Part shown: one piece after another, positions 1-8,509 of the stretch | Layout: the number at the start of each line of letters is the position of its first letter | How positions within the stretch are numbered: the first letter of the stretch is position 1 | Source of the DNA: Spirochaetales bacterium | GTDB taxonomy: Bacteria; Spirochaetota; Spirochaetia; SZUA-6 | Assembly: GCA_027021365.1 (NCBI GenBank) | Contig: JALUUM010000009.1 | Span: 1 to 64,000, forward strand | Direction: 5' to 3' | DNA: 64,000 nucleotides | Notes under the pieces: model-generated | Told to the model about the DNA's origin: nothing | Databases searched by the model: none | The model's input: only the letters and a program-made list of their open reading frames with translations | Position numbers and translations under genes: made by a program

Positions 1-549
1 GTATTCATCGAGGAACGCATAGCCTTCGAAGGGAAGCCTTTCCGGCCTCTGTCTCTCTATATCCCTCTGCTTCTCGGTGAGAAGCTCGTTTATCATTTCA
101 TCCTTCTTTCCGAAAACAACGAGGGTTATAAGCGTCATCTCCTCGGGTATTCCCAAAATCTTTTTCACTTCTTCATCCGAGAATCCGGCAATTGGATGAG
201 CAACAAGCCCCAGCTCCGTTGCCCTTAGAATCATCGATGCAGTAGCCATTCCCGTATCGAAGAGGAAATATTCCCTCGACCCAACAACGCAGTCCAGGCT
301 CTTCTCGCTTGCAACGGCAACTATCATGGAAGCCTTCCTTATCCACCTGTTTGTTTCGGGAAGGGCACCGAAAATAGAGTCAAGCTTTTCACTCTTTCTT
401 ACGAATACAAACCTCCAGGGCTGCTTGTTGAAACATGAAGCTGACAGTGATGCACTTCTTGCAAGGTCTTTTACCAGCCCATCATCGATTTCGGTCTCCT
501 TAAGGGATCTGTAGGCTCTCCTTGTTTCAATCGCTTTCAATACGTCCAT
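1..549 (-). CDS. Nitroreductase family protein (3' end cut by window edge)
   Basis: FMN-dependent nitroreductase-family oxidoreductase, probably NAD(P)H-linked and cytoplasmic. The visible 183 residues start MDVLKAIETRRAYRSLKE, the usual family opening whose basic residues (RRAYR) contact FMN, followed by SASCFNKQPWRFVFV (the conserved N-x-QPWRF region) and a glycine-rich LGLVAHPIAGFSDEEV segment. The ATG at 549 has a strong GGAGGT about six bases upstream. The reading frame is open to base 1, so the C-terminus lies outside the window; family members are usually 165-200 aa, so little is missing. The substrate cannot be told from sequence. Confidence 0.85.
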   Translation of the reverse strand, partial: MDVLKAIETRRAYRSLKETEIDDGLVKDLARSASLSASCFNKQPWRFVFVRKSEKLDSIFGALPETNRWIRKASMIVAVASEKSLDCVVGSREYFLFDTGMATASMILRATELGLVAHPIAGFSDEEVKKILGIPEEMTLITLVVFGKKDEMINELLTEKQRDIERQRPERLPFEGYAFLDEY

Positions 550-569
550 ATCAAACCTCCATGTTTATC

Positions 570-597
570 AATATAATTACATTACTATTATTGTCAA
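570..597 (-). promoter_or_regulatory. Sigma-70-type promoter of the nitroreductase gene
   Basis: On the minus strand TTGACA (592-597) lies 16 bp from TATATT (570-575), followed by the GGAGGT ribosome site and the ATG at 549. Seen directly; activity is inferred. Confidence 0.45.
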
Positions 598-607
598 CAA
601 TTATTTG

Positions 608-662
608 TTGGATTGTGTGTTGGTTTGCCATGGATTGCGTTGGATTGCGTGTTGGTTTGCCA
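608..662. repeat. Imperfect 23-bp direct repeat
   Basis: Two copies of a 23-base unit (608-630 and 640-662) differ at one position, with an extra TGGATTGCGT between them. The repeat lies between the end of the VWA gene and the promoter of the nitroreductase. It contains no clear hairpin. A role is not known. Confidence 0.6.
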
Positions 663-718
663 GGAGAAACCCGATCCCGACAATGATAAATCGCCAGTAC
701 GCACCAGTACGAAACAAA

Positions 719-3031
719 TCAGAATGTCATCTTCACATAGAGTTTCGCAAGGATGTCTGGCAGGATACCAATACCTGGAAGTATTACGAACCTTCTCCGG
801 GGAAACATCACCTCCATGTCCGAGACACTGTTTTCATCTGTGGTTATTCCGACCGTCTTTATCCCCTTCCCGCCGTTCTCCATATTTGCAACCCTCACAT
901 CGTACTGGGCATAACCATTTGAGTAATCGTAGAGTGAATCTCTCGGCTTGCCATCGGTAATGAGTATTATCAATTTCTGCCGCGAATCCATGTTTTCCAG
1001 AATAAAACCTGCGTGTCGGAGTGCCGCTCCGATTCTTGTGGCACTTCTTGGACGTGCAGAGAGCAGCCTTGCCATTACACGCTCTCCCCAGCTCTCACTG
1101 AAATCCTTGAATACAAAGAACTCACAGCCCAGCCTGCCCCTACCGCTGAAACCGCAGACCGAAAAGGCATCGCCAAGTCGGTCGATTCCTGCAGCCAGGG
1201 TAAGGAGAGCCTCTTTTTCGATATCCAGGACCGTCCTTCTGCCCCTTGGGATCTCCACCTCCTCCTCGGTTGAACTGCTTACATCCAGAAGGAACAGAAC
1301 GGCAAGATCCCGTTTGTTCAGCAGGTTCCGTTGATAAAAATCGACCCTTGGCGATGCCTCCACCCTCCTCCTGGTAATGAAATCGATGAGCCGGTCGTGA
1401 TCTATCAATTCACCATCTTCCAGTAACTTTTCCCTGGATGGCAAGAGTGGTTTCAAATGCTCGAAAATCCTTGCTGTTTCCCTTATCCTTTCGGAGAGAC
1501 CCTTCGGAATTTCATCCTCTATTTTACAATCTTCCTCTGCGGGTCTGATCTCTGCAACCCTGCAGTAATCCTTCTCGTATCTCGAAAGATTCACATTCCA
1601 TTCGTCGTAGTAATAGTAAGTTACAGGAACTCCACCTGCCTCTTCACTTTCACCGTCGATCTCTGCCTGTAACCGCTTTGTCTTCCCCCTATGCGAAACG
1701 GAAACGCTCGAACCAGAATGCCTCGGAGGAAATTTTATCTGCAAATCGGCTTTTTCTTCCGCCTTTCCCGGGTTGAACCTGAATGTATAGAGGGGGAGAA
1801 AGGCAGGCGGAGTAATGATCCTGCTGTAAAGATCATCTCCCAATAGATCAGAGAGGGCAGCAACTTCACTCTCCGAAATACCAGAGATTCTCTCTGCCAG
1901 TACGGGAGCATGCGGATTTCCCTCGGTCAATCGGGAGAGGTGTCTCTCTACAGGCTGTAATTCTCCTTTGAAAAACAGCCTGTAAAAGATACCTGACATG
2001 GCCTTTCCACCTTCACGGAGGAGAAGGCTCCCCGTCAGTTCTCCCGTTCCCGGATAGTGTTTCAGCATGAACTTTAGAAGCCTGTAGAGGTCTGCAATCA
2101 CAAAGAGATTCAAGCGATAGATATCACTTCCAACAAGTTCGCCTGCCTCAGGGAAACCCCCTTCAACCCCATGGTATGCAGGGAATGCTTTAAGCTCCGC
2201 CGAGGCCGCAGCCACGACGATGAGCAGCTTGTACAGCGAAGAGTTTCTCTTCTTCTCTCCAAAAATATTCATTCGCCCGGGAAGATATATTTTCCGCCCG
2301 CTCAAAAAGAGCAGCCTGCCGCTATATCTCTCCCTCTCTGGGTGGTCTGCAAGAAGCATCTTAACCGAGGCAATTTCCGGTTCACTTCCACGGAGAATCC
2401 TGAACAGTCTGCGCAGGGAATCTTCGGTTTCTTCCAGCAGCACCTGAGTCGATATTTCCTCCATCCTTCGAAAGGCCATCTCGTTTTCAACTGCGAGCAT
2501 TGAAACCGCCTTGTCCTTGCTTCTAAGGTAGAGTCTCGTAACTTCATCGACGTACCTGTCTATCTCTTCCGGTGACAGCCTCCGCCGCAGCCTTCCGTAG
2601 CCCCTTATCAGAGCCCCGACAAGGCGCTCATCCAACCCGGCCATTTTCCTGATGTATCCTGTAAATCTCTCCACATATACAGGCTCATCGCCAAGCTCAC
2701 CCCGCCCGAGGGCCAGGAAATACGCCTTACCAAGATCCAGGTTGATACTTGCCACGCTGAAGCCCGTTTCCACGACATCACGAAAGAGCCCCGGTATTCT
2801 GAAAATCCAGTATGTGTCCCGGTTCAGTGCCAGGAGAAACCTGTATATTACATGGTCAAAATCTTTTCCGTCAGTTTCGAAAGTTGCCCTTCCTATTACA
2901 TCCTCGAGCTCTTCACCAGACCCTCCCGGCAGACCCTCATCCCGTAGCTTCCTAAGTATGTCACCGAATATCTCCCTGTATCCCCATGCCACGTTCCTGA
3001 AACTGTTTTCAAAATTCTTTCCCGAACCCAT
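719..3031 (-). CDS. NorD/CoxE-like VWA-domain protein
   Basis: Large (770 aa) protein with a C-terminal von Willebrand A domain. The MIDAS motif is in FLLDVSSSTEEE (about residue 583), with later ITDGKPRDS supplying the second metal-binding Asp. The long N-terminal region is helical and has no recognised motif. It is downstream of a MoxR/NorQ-type AAA+ ATPase (gap 16 bp), the standard pairing in which ATPase and VWA protein insert metal into, or remodel, a target enzyme (NorQ/NorD, CbbQ/CbbO). No nitric oxide reductase, Rubisco or CO dehydrogenase is nearby, so the client is unknown. The ATG at 3031 is preferred; a GTG directly upstream (3034) is possible. Confidence 0.8.
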   Translation of the reverse strand: MGSGKNFENSFRNVAWGYREIFGDILRKLRDEGLPGGSGEELEDVIGRATFETDGKDFDHVIYRFLLALNRDTYWIFRIPGLFRDVVETGFSVASINLDLGKAYFLALGRGELGDEPVYVERFTGYIRKMAGLDERLVGALIRGYGRLRRRLSPEEIDRYVDEVTRLYLRSKDKAVSMLAVENEMAFRRMEEISTQVLLEETEDSLRRLFRILRGSEPEIASVKMLLADHPERERYSGRLLFLSGRKIYLPGRMNIFGEKKRNSSLYKLLIVVAAASAELKAFPAYHGVEGGFPEAGELVGSDIYRLNLFVIADLYRLLKFMLKHYPGTGELTGSLLLREGGKAMSGIFYRLFFKGELQPVERHLSRLTEGNPHAPVLAERISGISESEVAALSDLLGDDLYSRIITPPAFLPLYTFRFNPGKAEEKADLQIKFPPRHSGSSVSVSHRGKTKRLQAEIDGESEEAGGVPVTYYYYDEWNVNLSRYEKDYCRVAEIRPAEEDCKIEDEIPKGLSERIRETARIFEHLKPLLPSREKLLEDGELIDHDRLIDFITRRRVEASPRVDFYQRNLLNKRDLAVLFLLDVSSSTEEEVEIPRGRRTVLDIEKEALLTLAAGIDRLGDAFSVCGFSGRGRLGCEFFVFKDFSESWGERVMARLLSARPRSATRIGAALRHAGFILENMDSRQKLIILITDGKPRDSLYDYSNGYAQYDVRVANMENGGKGIKTVGITTDENSVSDMEVMFPRRRFVILPGIGILPDILAKLYVKMTF

Positions 3032-3047
3032 CACCTGCTCTTCAGAT

Positions 3048-3866
3048 TCAAAGATTTCCGAAGTAGAGTTTTACCGTATCTTCAAGAGACTCGACGATAT
3101 CTTCGGCATCCGTGATGGAGTGTACGATTGCAAGCCTGCACGCATCGAGTGGTGAAAGCCCGCTGCGAATAAGCCTTCCCGCATAAACGAGAAGCCTCGT
3201 ACTTACCCCTTCATCCAGCCCATAACCTTTCAGCTTTCTAAGGCGCAAGCCAAGCTCTGCAAGTTTTTCACTTAGCTCTCTGTCTATCCCCGTTTCACTC
3301 TCTATTATCCTTGCCTCTGTTTTTTCATCCGGATACGAGAAAACAAGGTTGACAAATCTCTGCTTCGTGGACTGTTTGAGTTCCTTTACAACACTCTGAT
3401 AACCAGGGTTGTAACTAAGAACCATCATGAAATTTTCATGGGCCTTCACCATCTCATCGGTTCTCTCTATGAAAAGCATCCTCCTGTCATCGGTGAGAGA
3501 GTGAATTACAACGGTCGTATCCTTCCTTGCCTCGACAATCTCATCGAGGTAACATATTCCCCCGTACCGCACGGCGAGAGAGAGAGGACCATCCTGCCAG
3601 ACAGTCTCGTTCTCTATAAAGAGGTAGCGTCCGGTGAGATCCGAAGCAGTGAGGTCTTCATGACACGAAACGGTTACAAGGGGAACCCCAAGTCTGAATG
3701 ACATGTATTCAAGGAACCTTGTCTTGCCACAACCGGTCGGGCCTTTCAATATCACGGGAATATGGGATCTGAAAGCAGCCTCGAAGAGCCTTATCTCTTC
3801 TCCCTGAGAAATATAGTTGGGTTCCTCCCTGATTCTGAAAAGTTCTTCGAATTCTTTACTCTCCAT
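3048..3866 (-). CDS. MoxR/NorQ/CbbQ-type AAA+ ATPase
   Basis: 272-aa single-domain AAA+ ATPase. Walker A is GPTGCGKT (residues 42-49) and Walker B CYLDE (about 105-109); sensor-1 is in MMVLSYNPGYQ, a hallmark of the NorQ/CbbQ group. It is likely to form a hexamer that works with the VWA protein encoded directly downstream. A start at 3866 is chosen because GAGGAG lies about eight bases ahead of that ATG; a GTG three codons upstream overlaps the ribosome site. The pair forms a two-gene operon. Client enzyme unknown. Confidence 0.85.
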   Translation of the reverse strand: MESKEFEELFRIREEPNYISQGEEIRLFEAAFRSHIPVILKGPTGCGKTRFLEYMSFRLGVPLVTVSCHEDLTASDLTGRYLFIENETVWQDGPLSLAVRYGGICYLDEIVEARKDTTVVIHSLTDDRRMLFIERTDEMVKAHENFMMVLSYNPGYQSVVKELKQSTKQRFVNLVFSYPDEKTEARIIESETGIDRELSEKLAELGLRLRKLKGYGLDEGVSTRLLVYAGRLIRSGLSPLDACRLAIVHSITDAEDIVESLEDTVKLYFGNL

Positions 3867-3956
3867 ACATGCCACTCCTCGATTTCTTTTCTTTCATTTC
3901 GAATGATAAACACTGAGTAAAAATAATAAAAGCCCTTAAAAAGCATTTAAAAAACA

Positions 3957-3985
3957 TTGAAATTTCGACCTTCATATAATAGTTT
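3957..3985 (+). promoter_or_regulatory. Candidate leaderless promoter of phoU
   Basis: TTGAAA (3957-3962), 17-bp spacer, TAGTTT (3980-3985), then seven bases to the ATG at 3993. A TATAAT also occurs at 3975-3980 but lacks a matched -35. There is no Shine-Dalgarno sequence before the ATG, so the transcript would begin at about the start codon. No Pho-box repeat was recognised. Confidence 0.35.
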
Positions 3986-3992
3986 AATACCG

Positions 3993-4658
3993 ATGGTGGG
4001 AAAGGCCGAAGAAAAAATCGTTTTTCTAAAGAGTCGCATAAGGGAGATGTGTGACAAATCCATCGAGATGGTCTCTATTATAACCAATGCCATAAGGAAT
4101 AACCTGAGGGGGAATCTCGACAGGATATACTCGCTGGAAAGGCTTACAAATCAACTTCAGCTCGACATAGACGAGGAGTGTATCGCCCTTATATCTGACA
4201 AGTTTCAGGACATGAAGAATCTGCGATTTGTCGTCTCGATAATGAAGACAACGGCAGAACTGGAAAGAATAGGTGACCAGGTCGTAAACCTCTATGACCA
4301 TTTTTCACGTATCCAGCTTGCAGGCCTAAAGGACAAGAACGCGATAGACAATCTCGTTTCCATGGGTGAAGAAACGATAAGAATGATAGAGAGTGCAAAC
4401 AGATCATTGCTCGAGGGGGAGGAGAAAGAAGCTGAATGGGTCTTGAGCCATGATGACATCATCGATAACATGAAAAAACAGTTTTACATTTATTCCACCA
4501 GTATGATGATGGAGAAACCCGATCAGGTAAGGGGATATCTCGATATAATACTTATGGCGAGCAATTTCGAAAGAATCGGGGATCTTGCCACGAATATTGC
4601 GGAAAATGCAATATACTCTATTAGAGGAAAGGATATAAGGCATAGCAGTAACTACTGA
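3993..4658 (+). CDS. phoU: PhoU-like phosphate signalling regulator
   Basis: 221-aa all-helical PhoU protein with two PhoU repeats; each carries the metal-binding signature (ELERIGDQVVNLYD near residue 90 and FERIGDLATNIAE near 195). PhoU proteins couple the Pst phosphate transporter to the PhoR kinase and repress the Pho response when phosphate is plentiful. It is the first gene of a tightly coupled three-gene operon: its stop overlaps the start of the response regulator. No pst transporter gene is in the window. The ATG at 3993 is preferred over an upstream in-frame TTG (3957), because that TTG reads as part of a -35 box and the family normally begins near here. Confidence 0.85.
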   Translation: MVGKAEEKIVFLKSRIREMCDKSIEMVSIITNAIRNNLRGNLDRIYSLERLTNQLQLDIDEECIALISDKFQDMKNLRFVVSIMKTTAELERIGDQVVNLYDHFSRIQLAGLKDKNAIDNLVSMGEETIRMIESANRSLLEGEEKEAEWVLSHDDIIDNMKKQFYIYSTSMMMEKPDQVRGYLDIILMASNFERIGDLATNIAENAIYSIRGKDIRHSSNY

Positions 4659-5335
4659 TGAAAAGAATACTTTTAATAGACGATGAACCTGACCTTCACA
4701 ACATTCTCAGATATAACCTCAGGGAATCCGGTTTTCAGATGGATTCTGCATACTCGGCCAGAGAGGCACTCGGAATGGAGCTATCCCTCTATAACCTCAT
4801 TCTCCTGGATATAATGATGGATGACCTGGACGGAATAGAATTCTTGAAGATACTAAAACGTGACCCCCTCTACATGAACATACCTGTGGTACTACTTACG
4901 GCAAAGACCGAAGAGACAGACAAGGTGCTAGGCCTTGAAATCGGGGCAGACGATTACGTAACGAAGCCCTTCTCTCCAAGAGAACTCGTGGCAAGGATAA
5001 AGGCGGTGCTTCGGCGTTATGAGAACTCCGCTTCGGGAACTCAGAAAGCTCGAAAGAAAAGCAGCATGGTTCTCGATGAGGAGACGAAATCCATAAATAT
5101 AGACGGACAAGGAATTTCCCTTACCAAGAAGGAATACCTATTTCTAAAGATGCTTATGAACTCTCCTGAAAGGGTTTTTTCAAGGGAAGAAATATTACAA
5201 AACCTCTGGGAGGAGTATGATAACAAGGAACCACGTATAGTCGATGCCCTCGTTAAGAGGGTGAGGAAAAAACTCGACAGGTACAGGTTTCATATAAAAA
5301 CTCATTCTGGATTCGGTTACAGTTTCAGAGAATAA
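4658..5335 (+). CDS. phoB: PhoB-like OmpR-family response regulator
   Basis: 225-aa two-domain DNA-binding response regulator. The receiver domain has the acidic pair D8/D9, phosphoacceptor D51, T81 and K103; the C-terminal half is an OmpR/PhoB winged helix ending GFGYSFRE. Its position between phoU and a histidine kinase, with overlapping start and stop codons on both sides, points to phosphate control, although an OmpR-type regulator of another stimulus cannot be excluded by sequence alone. It should bind direct repeats near target promoters. Confidence 0.85.
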   Translation: MKRILLIDDEPDLHNILRYNLRESGFQMDSAYSAREALGMELSLYNLILLDIMMDDLDGIEFLKILKRDPLYMNIPVVLLTAKTEETDKVLGLEIGADDYVTKPFSPRELVARIKAVLRRYENSASGTQKARKKSSMVLDEETKSINIDGQGISLTKKEYLFLKMLMNSPERVFSREEILQNLWEEYDNKEPRIVDALVKRVRKKLDRYRFHIKTHSGFGYSFRE

Positions 5336-6357
5336 TGACGGGACTAATCGGAAGTATCACCTCTCTCACCGCGTTGAACCTATTTCAGCTGGGTCTTCTT
5401 ACCTTCGATAGAAAGGGCAGGGTAAAATACAGAAACAGACCCTTTCGCAGTATGACACGTGACAACCGGAGGCTTGAAATTGTGATCAGGCAGCACCTGG
5501 AAGAGATAAAACCCCTTTTCAAGAAGATAAACAATATCCCCTTCAGATTCGATATGTACCCCTACAGTTACAGGGCTTTCTTCGTGACAATGCAACGCTT
5601 TGGAATCTATGCGGTACTGATAATAAACGACGGCAAGGTTGATTCCAGCTACAAGAGGGAAATAACGAGAAATATAAGCCACGAGCTCAAGACTCCCCTT
5701 ACATCGATACGAGGGTACCTTGAAACCATCATTGGAAACCCGCTAATGAAGAGTGAAGACAGGAGGTACTTCCTTGAACGAGCACTCGTAAATGTGGAGA
5801 GACTGGAAGAGCTAATAAGAGACCTCTCCCTGCTCGAAATGGCATCCGATGCCGCAAAGTACCTGGAGAAGGAAAGAATAAACCTCTCTCAAACGATTTT
5901 CAACACGAAGAAGAACCTTGAATTCAGGGCAGAGAAGAATGGTGTCCATATGGAACTGAAGAATCTTCCCGATTCACTCTACATATCCGGCCACCCGAGG
6001 CTGCTCGAGGCTATCTTTATCAACCTCCTTGAAAACGGAATAAAGTATTCACGTCCCGGCGACAGTGTTACGGTTGAATATGCGGGCATGGAATATGCAG
6101 GCAAGAACGGTCATTATCATAGGTTCTACATTTACGATACCGGGCCCGGAATACCCAGGGAGTTTCAAGAGAAGATATTCGAACGATTCTACAGAATAGA
6201 TTCCGGCCGTTCACGTAAAACCGGCGGAACAGGGCTGGGACTCTCCATTGTGAAACACGCCGTGGCCTTTCATGAGGGAAAGATAAGCATAGACAAAGAC
6301 TACACTGCAGGTCTCAAGTATATCCTCGAACTACCTGCCGGGGATCTCCGGGGCTAG
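5335..6357 (+). CDS. phoR: PhoR-like sensor histidine kinase without obvious membrane segment
   Basis: 340-aa histidine kinase. HisKA motif ISHELKTPLTSIRGYLE has the phospho-accepting His at 116; the HATPase domain has N-box NLLENGIKYS, DTGPGIP and GGTGLGLSIVKHAV. The N-terminal 110 residues look like a degenerate PAS-type fold rather than transmembrane helices, so the protein is probably soluble or recruited to the membrane by PhoU. The start overlaps the phoB stop (TAATG). Its last 27 bases overlap the 3' end of the convergent hydrolase gene. Normal PhoR proteins have an N-terminal membrane anchor, so the absence is notable. Confidence 0.82.
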   Translation: MTGLIGSITSLTALNLFQLGLLTFDRKGRVKYRNRPFRSMTRDNRRLEIVIRQHLEEIKPLFKKINNIPFRFDMYPYSYRAFFVTMQRFGIYAVLIINDGKVDSSYKREITRNISHELKTPLTSIRGYLETIIGNPLMKSEDRRYFLERALVNVERLEELIRDLSLLEMASDAAKYLEKERINLSQTIFNTKKNLEFRAEKNGVHMELKNLPDSLYISGHPRLLEAIFINLLENGIKYSRPGDSVTVEYAGMEYAGKNGHYHRFYIYDTGPGIPREFQEKIFERFYRIDSGRSRKTGGTGLGLSIVKHAVAFHEGKISIDKDYTAGLKYILELPAGDLRG

Positions 6358-7284
6358 GAGAAACTTCTCTATATACATGGCCGTTTCCATGGGTTTTTCA
6401 TACATGGGCATATGACCACACTTCTCAAGGATAAAAAGCCTCGAATTTTTTATACCTTTCAGGAAAACTTCTGCCCATTTTACATTCAATACCCTGTCGT
6501 TCTTACCCCAGAGTATAAGTGTCGGTACGTCAATGTACTGTAAAATCGAATTCACATTATTCTTTCCTATAATGTTCTTTGTGATTTCAGCCTGGACCCA
6601 CCTCCTTCTTCCCAGAGAAGTCTCTGCAACAGATTGAACGAGTTTTCCAGTGAGACGGCTCTTATCGTAGAAGACATTAAGCCTGAGCCCTGTTGCTATG
6701 AAGAACCTTGTATTCAAGACAGATATGATATCCACGAGAAAGCCCCAGCTGGAAAAGAGTAGCCATCCTCCCTCCTCTCCTTCAAGACCATCGGGAGCTA
6801 TCAGGATAAGGCGTGAAATTTTATTCTGATATTTTTTTGTAAAATGGATTGCAAGCTGTCCACCCATGGAGTGCCCCATTAGAACGAACTTCTCTACCCG
6901 GAGCTCATTCGTAAAATCCTCCAGGAACCGGATAAAACCATCGAGATCGTAATTGAAACTCTCATTTTCCCCTAAATCTTCCGTATAACCGGAGCCGGGA
7001 AGGTCCGGCACTATCACCCTTCTCTTCCTTGCAAGAAGAGTAATTATCCTCGAATAATCATAGGCGGAGCCCATCCAGCCATGGATAACCACAAGGGGTA
7101 ATTCCCCGCTATCCGTATCAAATGGACCAAGGTCGTAGTAATGTACTTTAAAACCATCAACAACTATGAATTTCGAATAAGCGGTTGTAAGGGGAGGATC
7201 TTTCCTGTAAAGATCCGTTGCACAAGATGTCATTAGAGCAACAAGGGCGATAAGTGTTATTCCTCTGATATACTTTCCATTCAT
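6331..7284 (-). CDS. Alpha/beta-hydrolase lipoprotein
   Basis: 317-aa alpha/beta-hydrolase-fold protein. It has an N-terminal lipoprotein signal peptide with lipobox LMTSC (Cys21), so it is exported and lipid-anchored. Catalytic elements are visible: oxyanion motif VVIHGWMGS, nucleophile elbow GHSMGGQ, acid in ILWGKNDRV, and the catalytic His in KCGHMPMYEKP. The closest general families are esterases, epoxide hydrolases and C-C bond hydrolases; the substrate is not determinable. The ATG at 7284 is chosen for its lipoprotein signal and an AAGG about nine bases upstream; a start 21 codons earlier lacks these. Monocistronic, with its 3' end overlapping phoR. Confidence 0.8.
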   Translation of the reverse strand: MNGKYIRGITLIALVALMTSCATDLYRKDPPLTTAYSKFIVVDGFKVHYYDLGPFDTDSGELPLVVIHGWMGSAYDYSRIITLLARKRRVIVPDLPGSGYTEDLGENESFNYDLDGFIRFLEDFTNELRVEKFVLMGHSMGGQLAIHFTKKYQNKISRLILIAPDGLEGEEGGWLLFSSWGFLVDIISVLNTRFFIATGLRLNVFYDKSRLTGKLVQSVAETSLGRRRWVQAEITKNIIGKNNVNSILQYIDVPTLILWGKNDRVLNVKWAEVFLKGIKNSRLFILEKCGHMPMYEKPMETAMYIEKFLLAPEIPGR

Positions 7285-7477
7285 TGTGAAACCTTTTTCG
7301 TAAATGATACATTTTCCTTCCCAGAGTTTCAAAGCGTTACGAAGCATTTCGGACTATTAATTATTTTAATCCTATTGATACTTTATTCAATCGAATATTT
7401 AAAAATAATCAATTATTTTTATTTTATTATTGACTTTTTTAATCTTTTACCTTAATTTCATGAAAGAGGTAATTGCA

Positions 7478-7912
7478 ATGAAAAGAGAAATGTTGAATGA
7501 ATGTCCCGTATGTGGGGCTTCTCTTACGGTGAAGGAGCTTGAATGCCCAGGTTGCCACACCATCATAAGGGGGAGCTTCATCCCCTCACACTCAAGGTTA
7601 TTCAAACTCTCATCGAAGGATCTTCAGTTCGTGGAACTCTTTGTTAGACTGAGAGGCAACATAAGAGAAGTGGAAAAGGCGCTTGGGGTTTCTTATCCCA
7701 CCGTCAGGGGAATGCTGGAAAAAATTATTTCCAAGATGGGTTATCCGGTAAGGTCTGAACCCACAGAAAGCGAAAAACACGAGATAATAGAAAAACTCGA
7801 AAGGGGCCAAATAACGGCAAAGGAGGCCGCCCGGATGCTCAAGGGGGAAACTGTGAACAAGAATCAATCTGTACATGTCAAAGACGAGGAGGAAGAAGAT
7901 GAGTCTCAGTGA
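7478..7912 (+). CDS. DUF2089 family zinc-ribbon/HTH protein
   Basis: 144-aa protein of the DUF2089 type. An N-terminal zinc ribbon (CPVCGASL and CPGCHT, residues about 7-27) is followed by a sigma-like helix-turn-helix (DLQFVELFVRLRGNIREVEK, then VSYPTVRGMLEKI) and a short C-terminal SHOCT-like hairpin (KLERGQITAKEAARMLKG). Such proteins are thought to be transcription regulators. The ATG at 7478 has AGAGGT upstream; an in-frame start 16 codons earlier has none. The downstream gene overlaps its end by 14 bases, so the two are translationally coupled. Confidence 0.75.
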   Translation: MKREMLNECPVCGASLTVKELECPGCHTIIRGSFIPSHSRLFKLSSKDLQFVELFVRLRGNIREVEKALGVSYPTVRGMLEKIISKMGYPVRSEPTESEKHEIIEKLERGQITAKEAARMLKGETVNKNQSVHVKDEEEEDESQ

Positions 7913-8291
7913 AGAGAAGATGAGGATACTCAAGCTGCTCGAAGAGAAAAAGATTTCGGCCGAGGAAGCTGCCGAACTGCTCGAGGCCCTGGAAGAAACG
8001 GAAGAGGTAGGAAGAGAGAGCAGAGAGCCCGAGGTTGCAGAGAGGGGAAGAGCCCTGAAGATAAAGGTAACGGACAAAGGTACCGGTAAGTTGCGTGTCA
8101 ATGTGGCAATTCCACTTAGGCTGGCAAAATTTGCAAGGATGCTTGTTCCCTCATTCGAGAAGTACGATATCGATACCCACGGGATCGATATCGAAGGAAT
8201 CCTCGAGGCAATAGATTCCGGCATCGTGGGCAAGATACTGGAAGTGGACGACGAGGCGAACAATCAGCACGTAGAGATCTGGATAGAATAG
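7899..8291 (+). CDS. SHOCT-like/YvlB-type small protein
   Basis: 130-aa acidic protein that starts with a short helical hairpin (EKMRILKLLEEKKISAEEA, residues 5-23) similar to SHOCT or YvlB-N domains, then a linker rich in E and R, then a compact beta-rich domain (ALKIKVTDKGTGKLRVNVAI). It overlaps the DUF2089 gene and has GGAGGAAGAAG directly before the ATG at 7899. The paired arrangement with DUF2089 is common in Firmicutes and other anaerobes and suggests a regulator plus its ligand or partner. Function not established. Confidence 0.65.
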   Translation: MSLSEEKMRILKLLEEKKISAEEAAELLEALEETEEVGRESREPEVAERGRALKIKVTDKGTGKLRVNVAIPLRLAKFARMLVPSFEKYDIDTHGIDIEGILEAIDSGIVGKILEVDDEANNQHVEIWIE

Positions 8292-8298
8292 ACCTTTC

Positions 8299-8508
8299 CT
8301 ACCTGTTACGGAAATAATCGTGCTCTTCCTTGAGCTCGGCTATCAGGTCCTTCACCTTCCAGTCTACTGACTGTTCCGTTGTAACTGCAAAAATCAGCTC
8401 CCCGGGATCCGGGGAGTTCTGTTTTATCAGGCGCATATATCTGGCAGCCTCCTCGTTGGTAAGGCCGTGAAAAATAATTACCTTTGGTTCTTCCTTAATT
8501 CTACCCAT
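8299..8508 (-). CDS. DUF3783 small protein
   Basis: 69-aa protein matching the DUF3783 pattern: VIIFHGLTNEEAARYMRLIK, then ELIFAVTTEQSVDWKVKDLIAELKEEH. The family is of unknown function. It is the last gene of the mnmE-mnmG-rsmG operon. The ATG at 8508 is chosen because GGGAG lies about ten bases upstream; a GTG three codons earlier (8517) would place the ribosome site too close and overlap the end of rsmG. Confidence 0.65.
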   Translation of the reverse strand: MGRIKEEPKVIIFHGLTNEEAARYMRLIKQNSPDPGELIFAVTTEQSVDWKVKDLIAELKEEHDYFRNR

Positions 8509-8509
8509 C

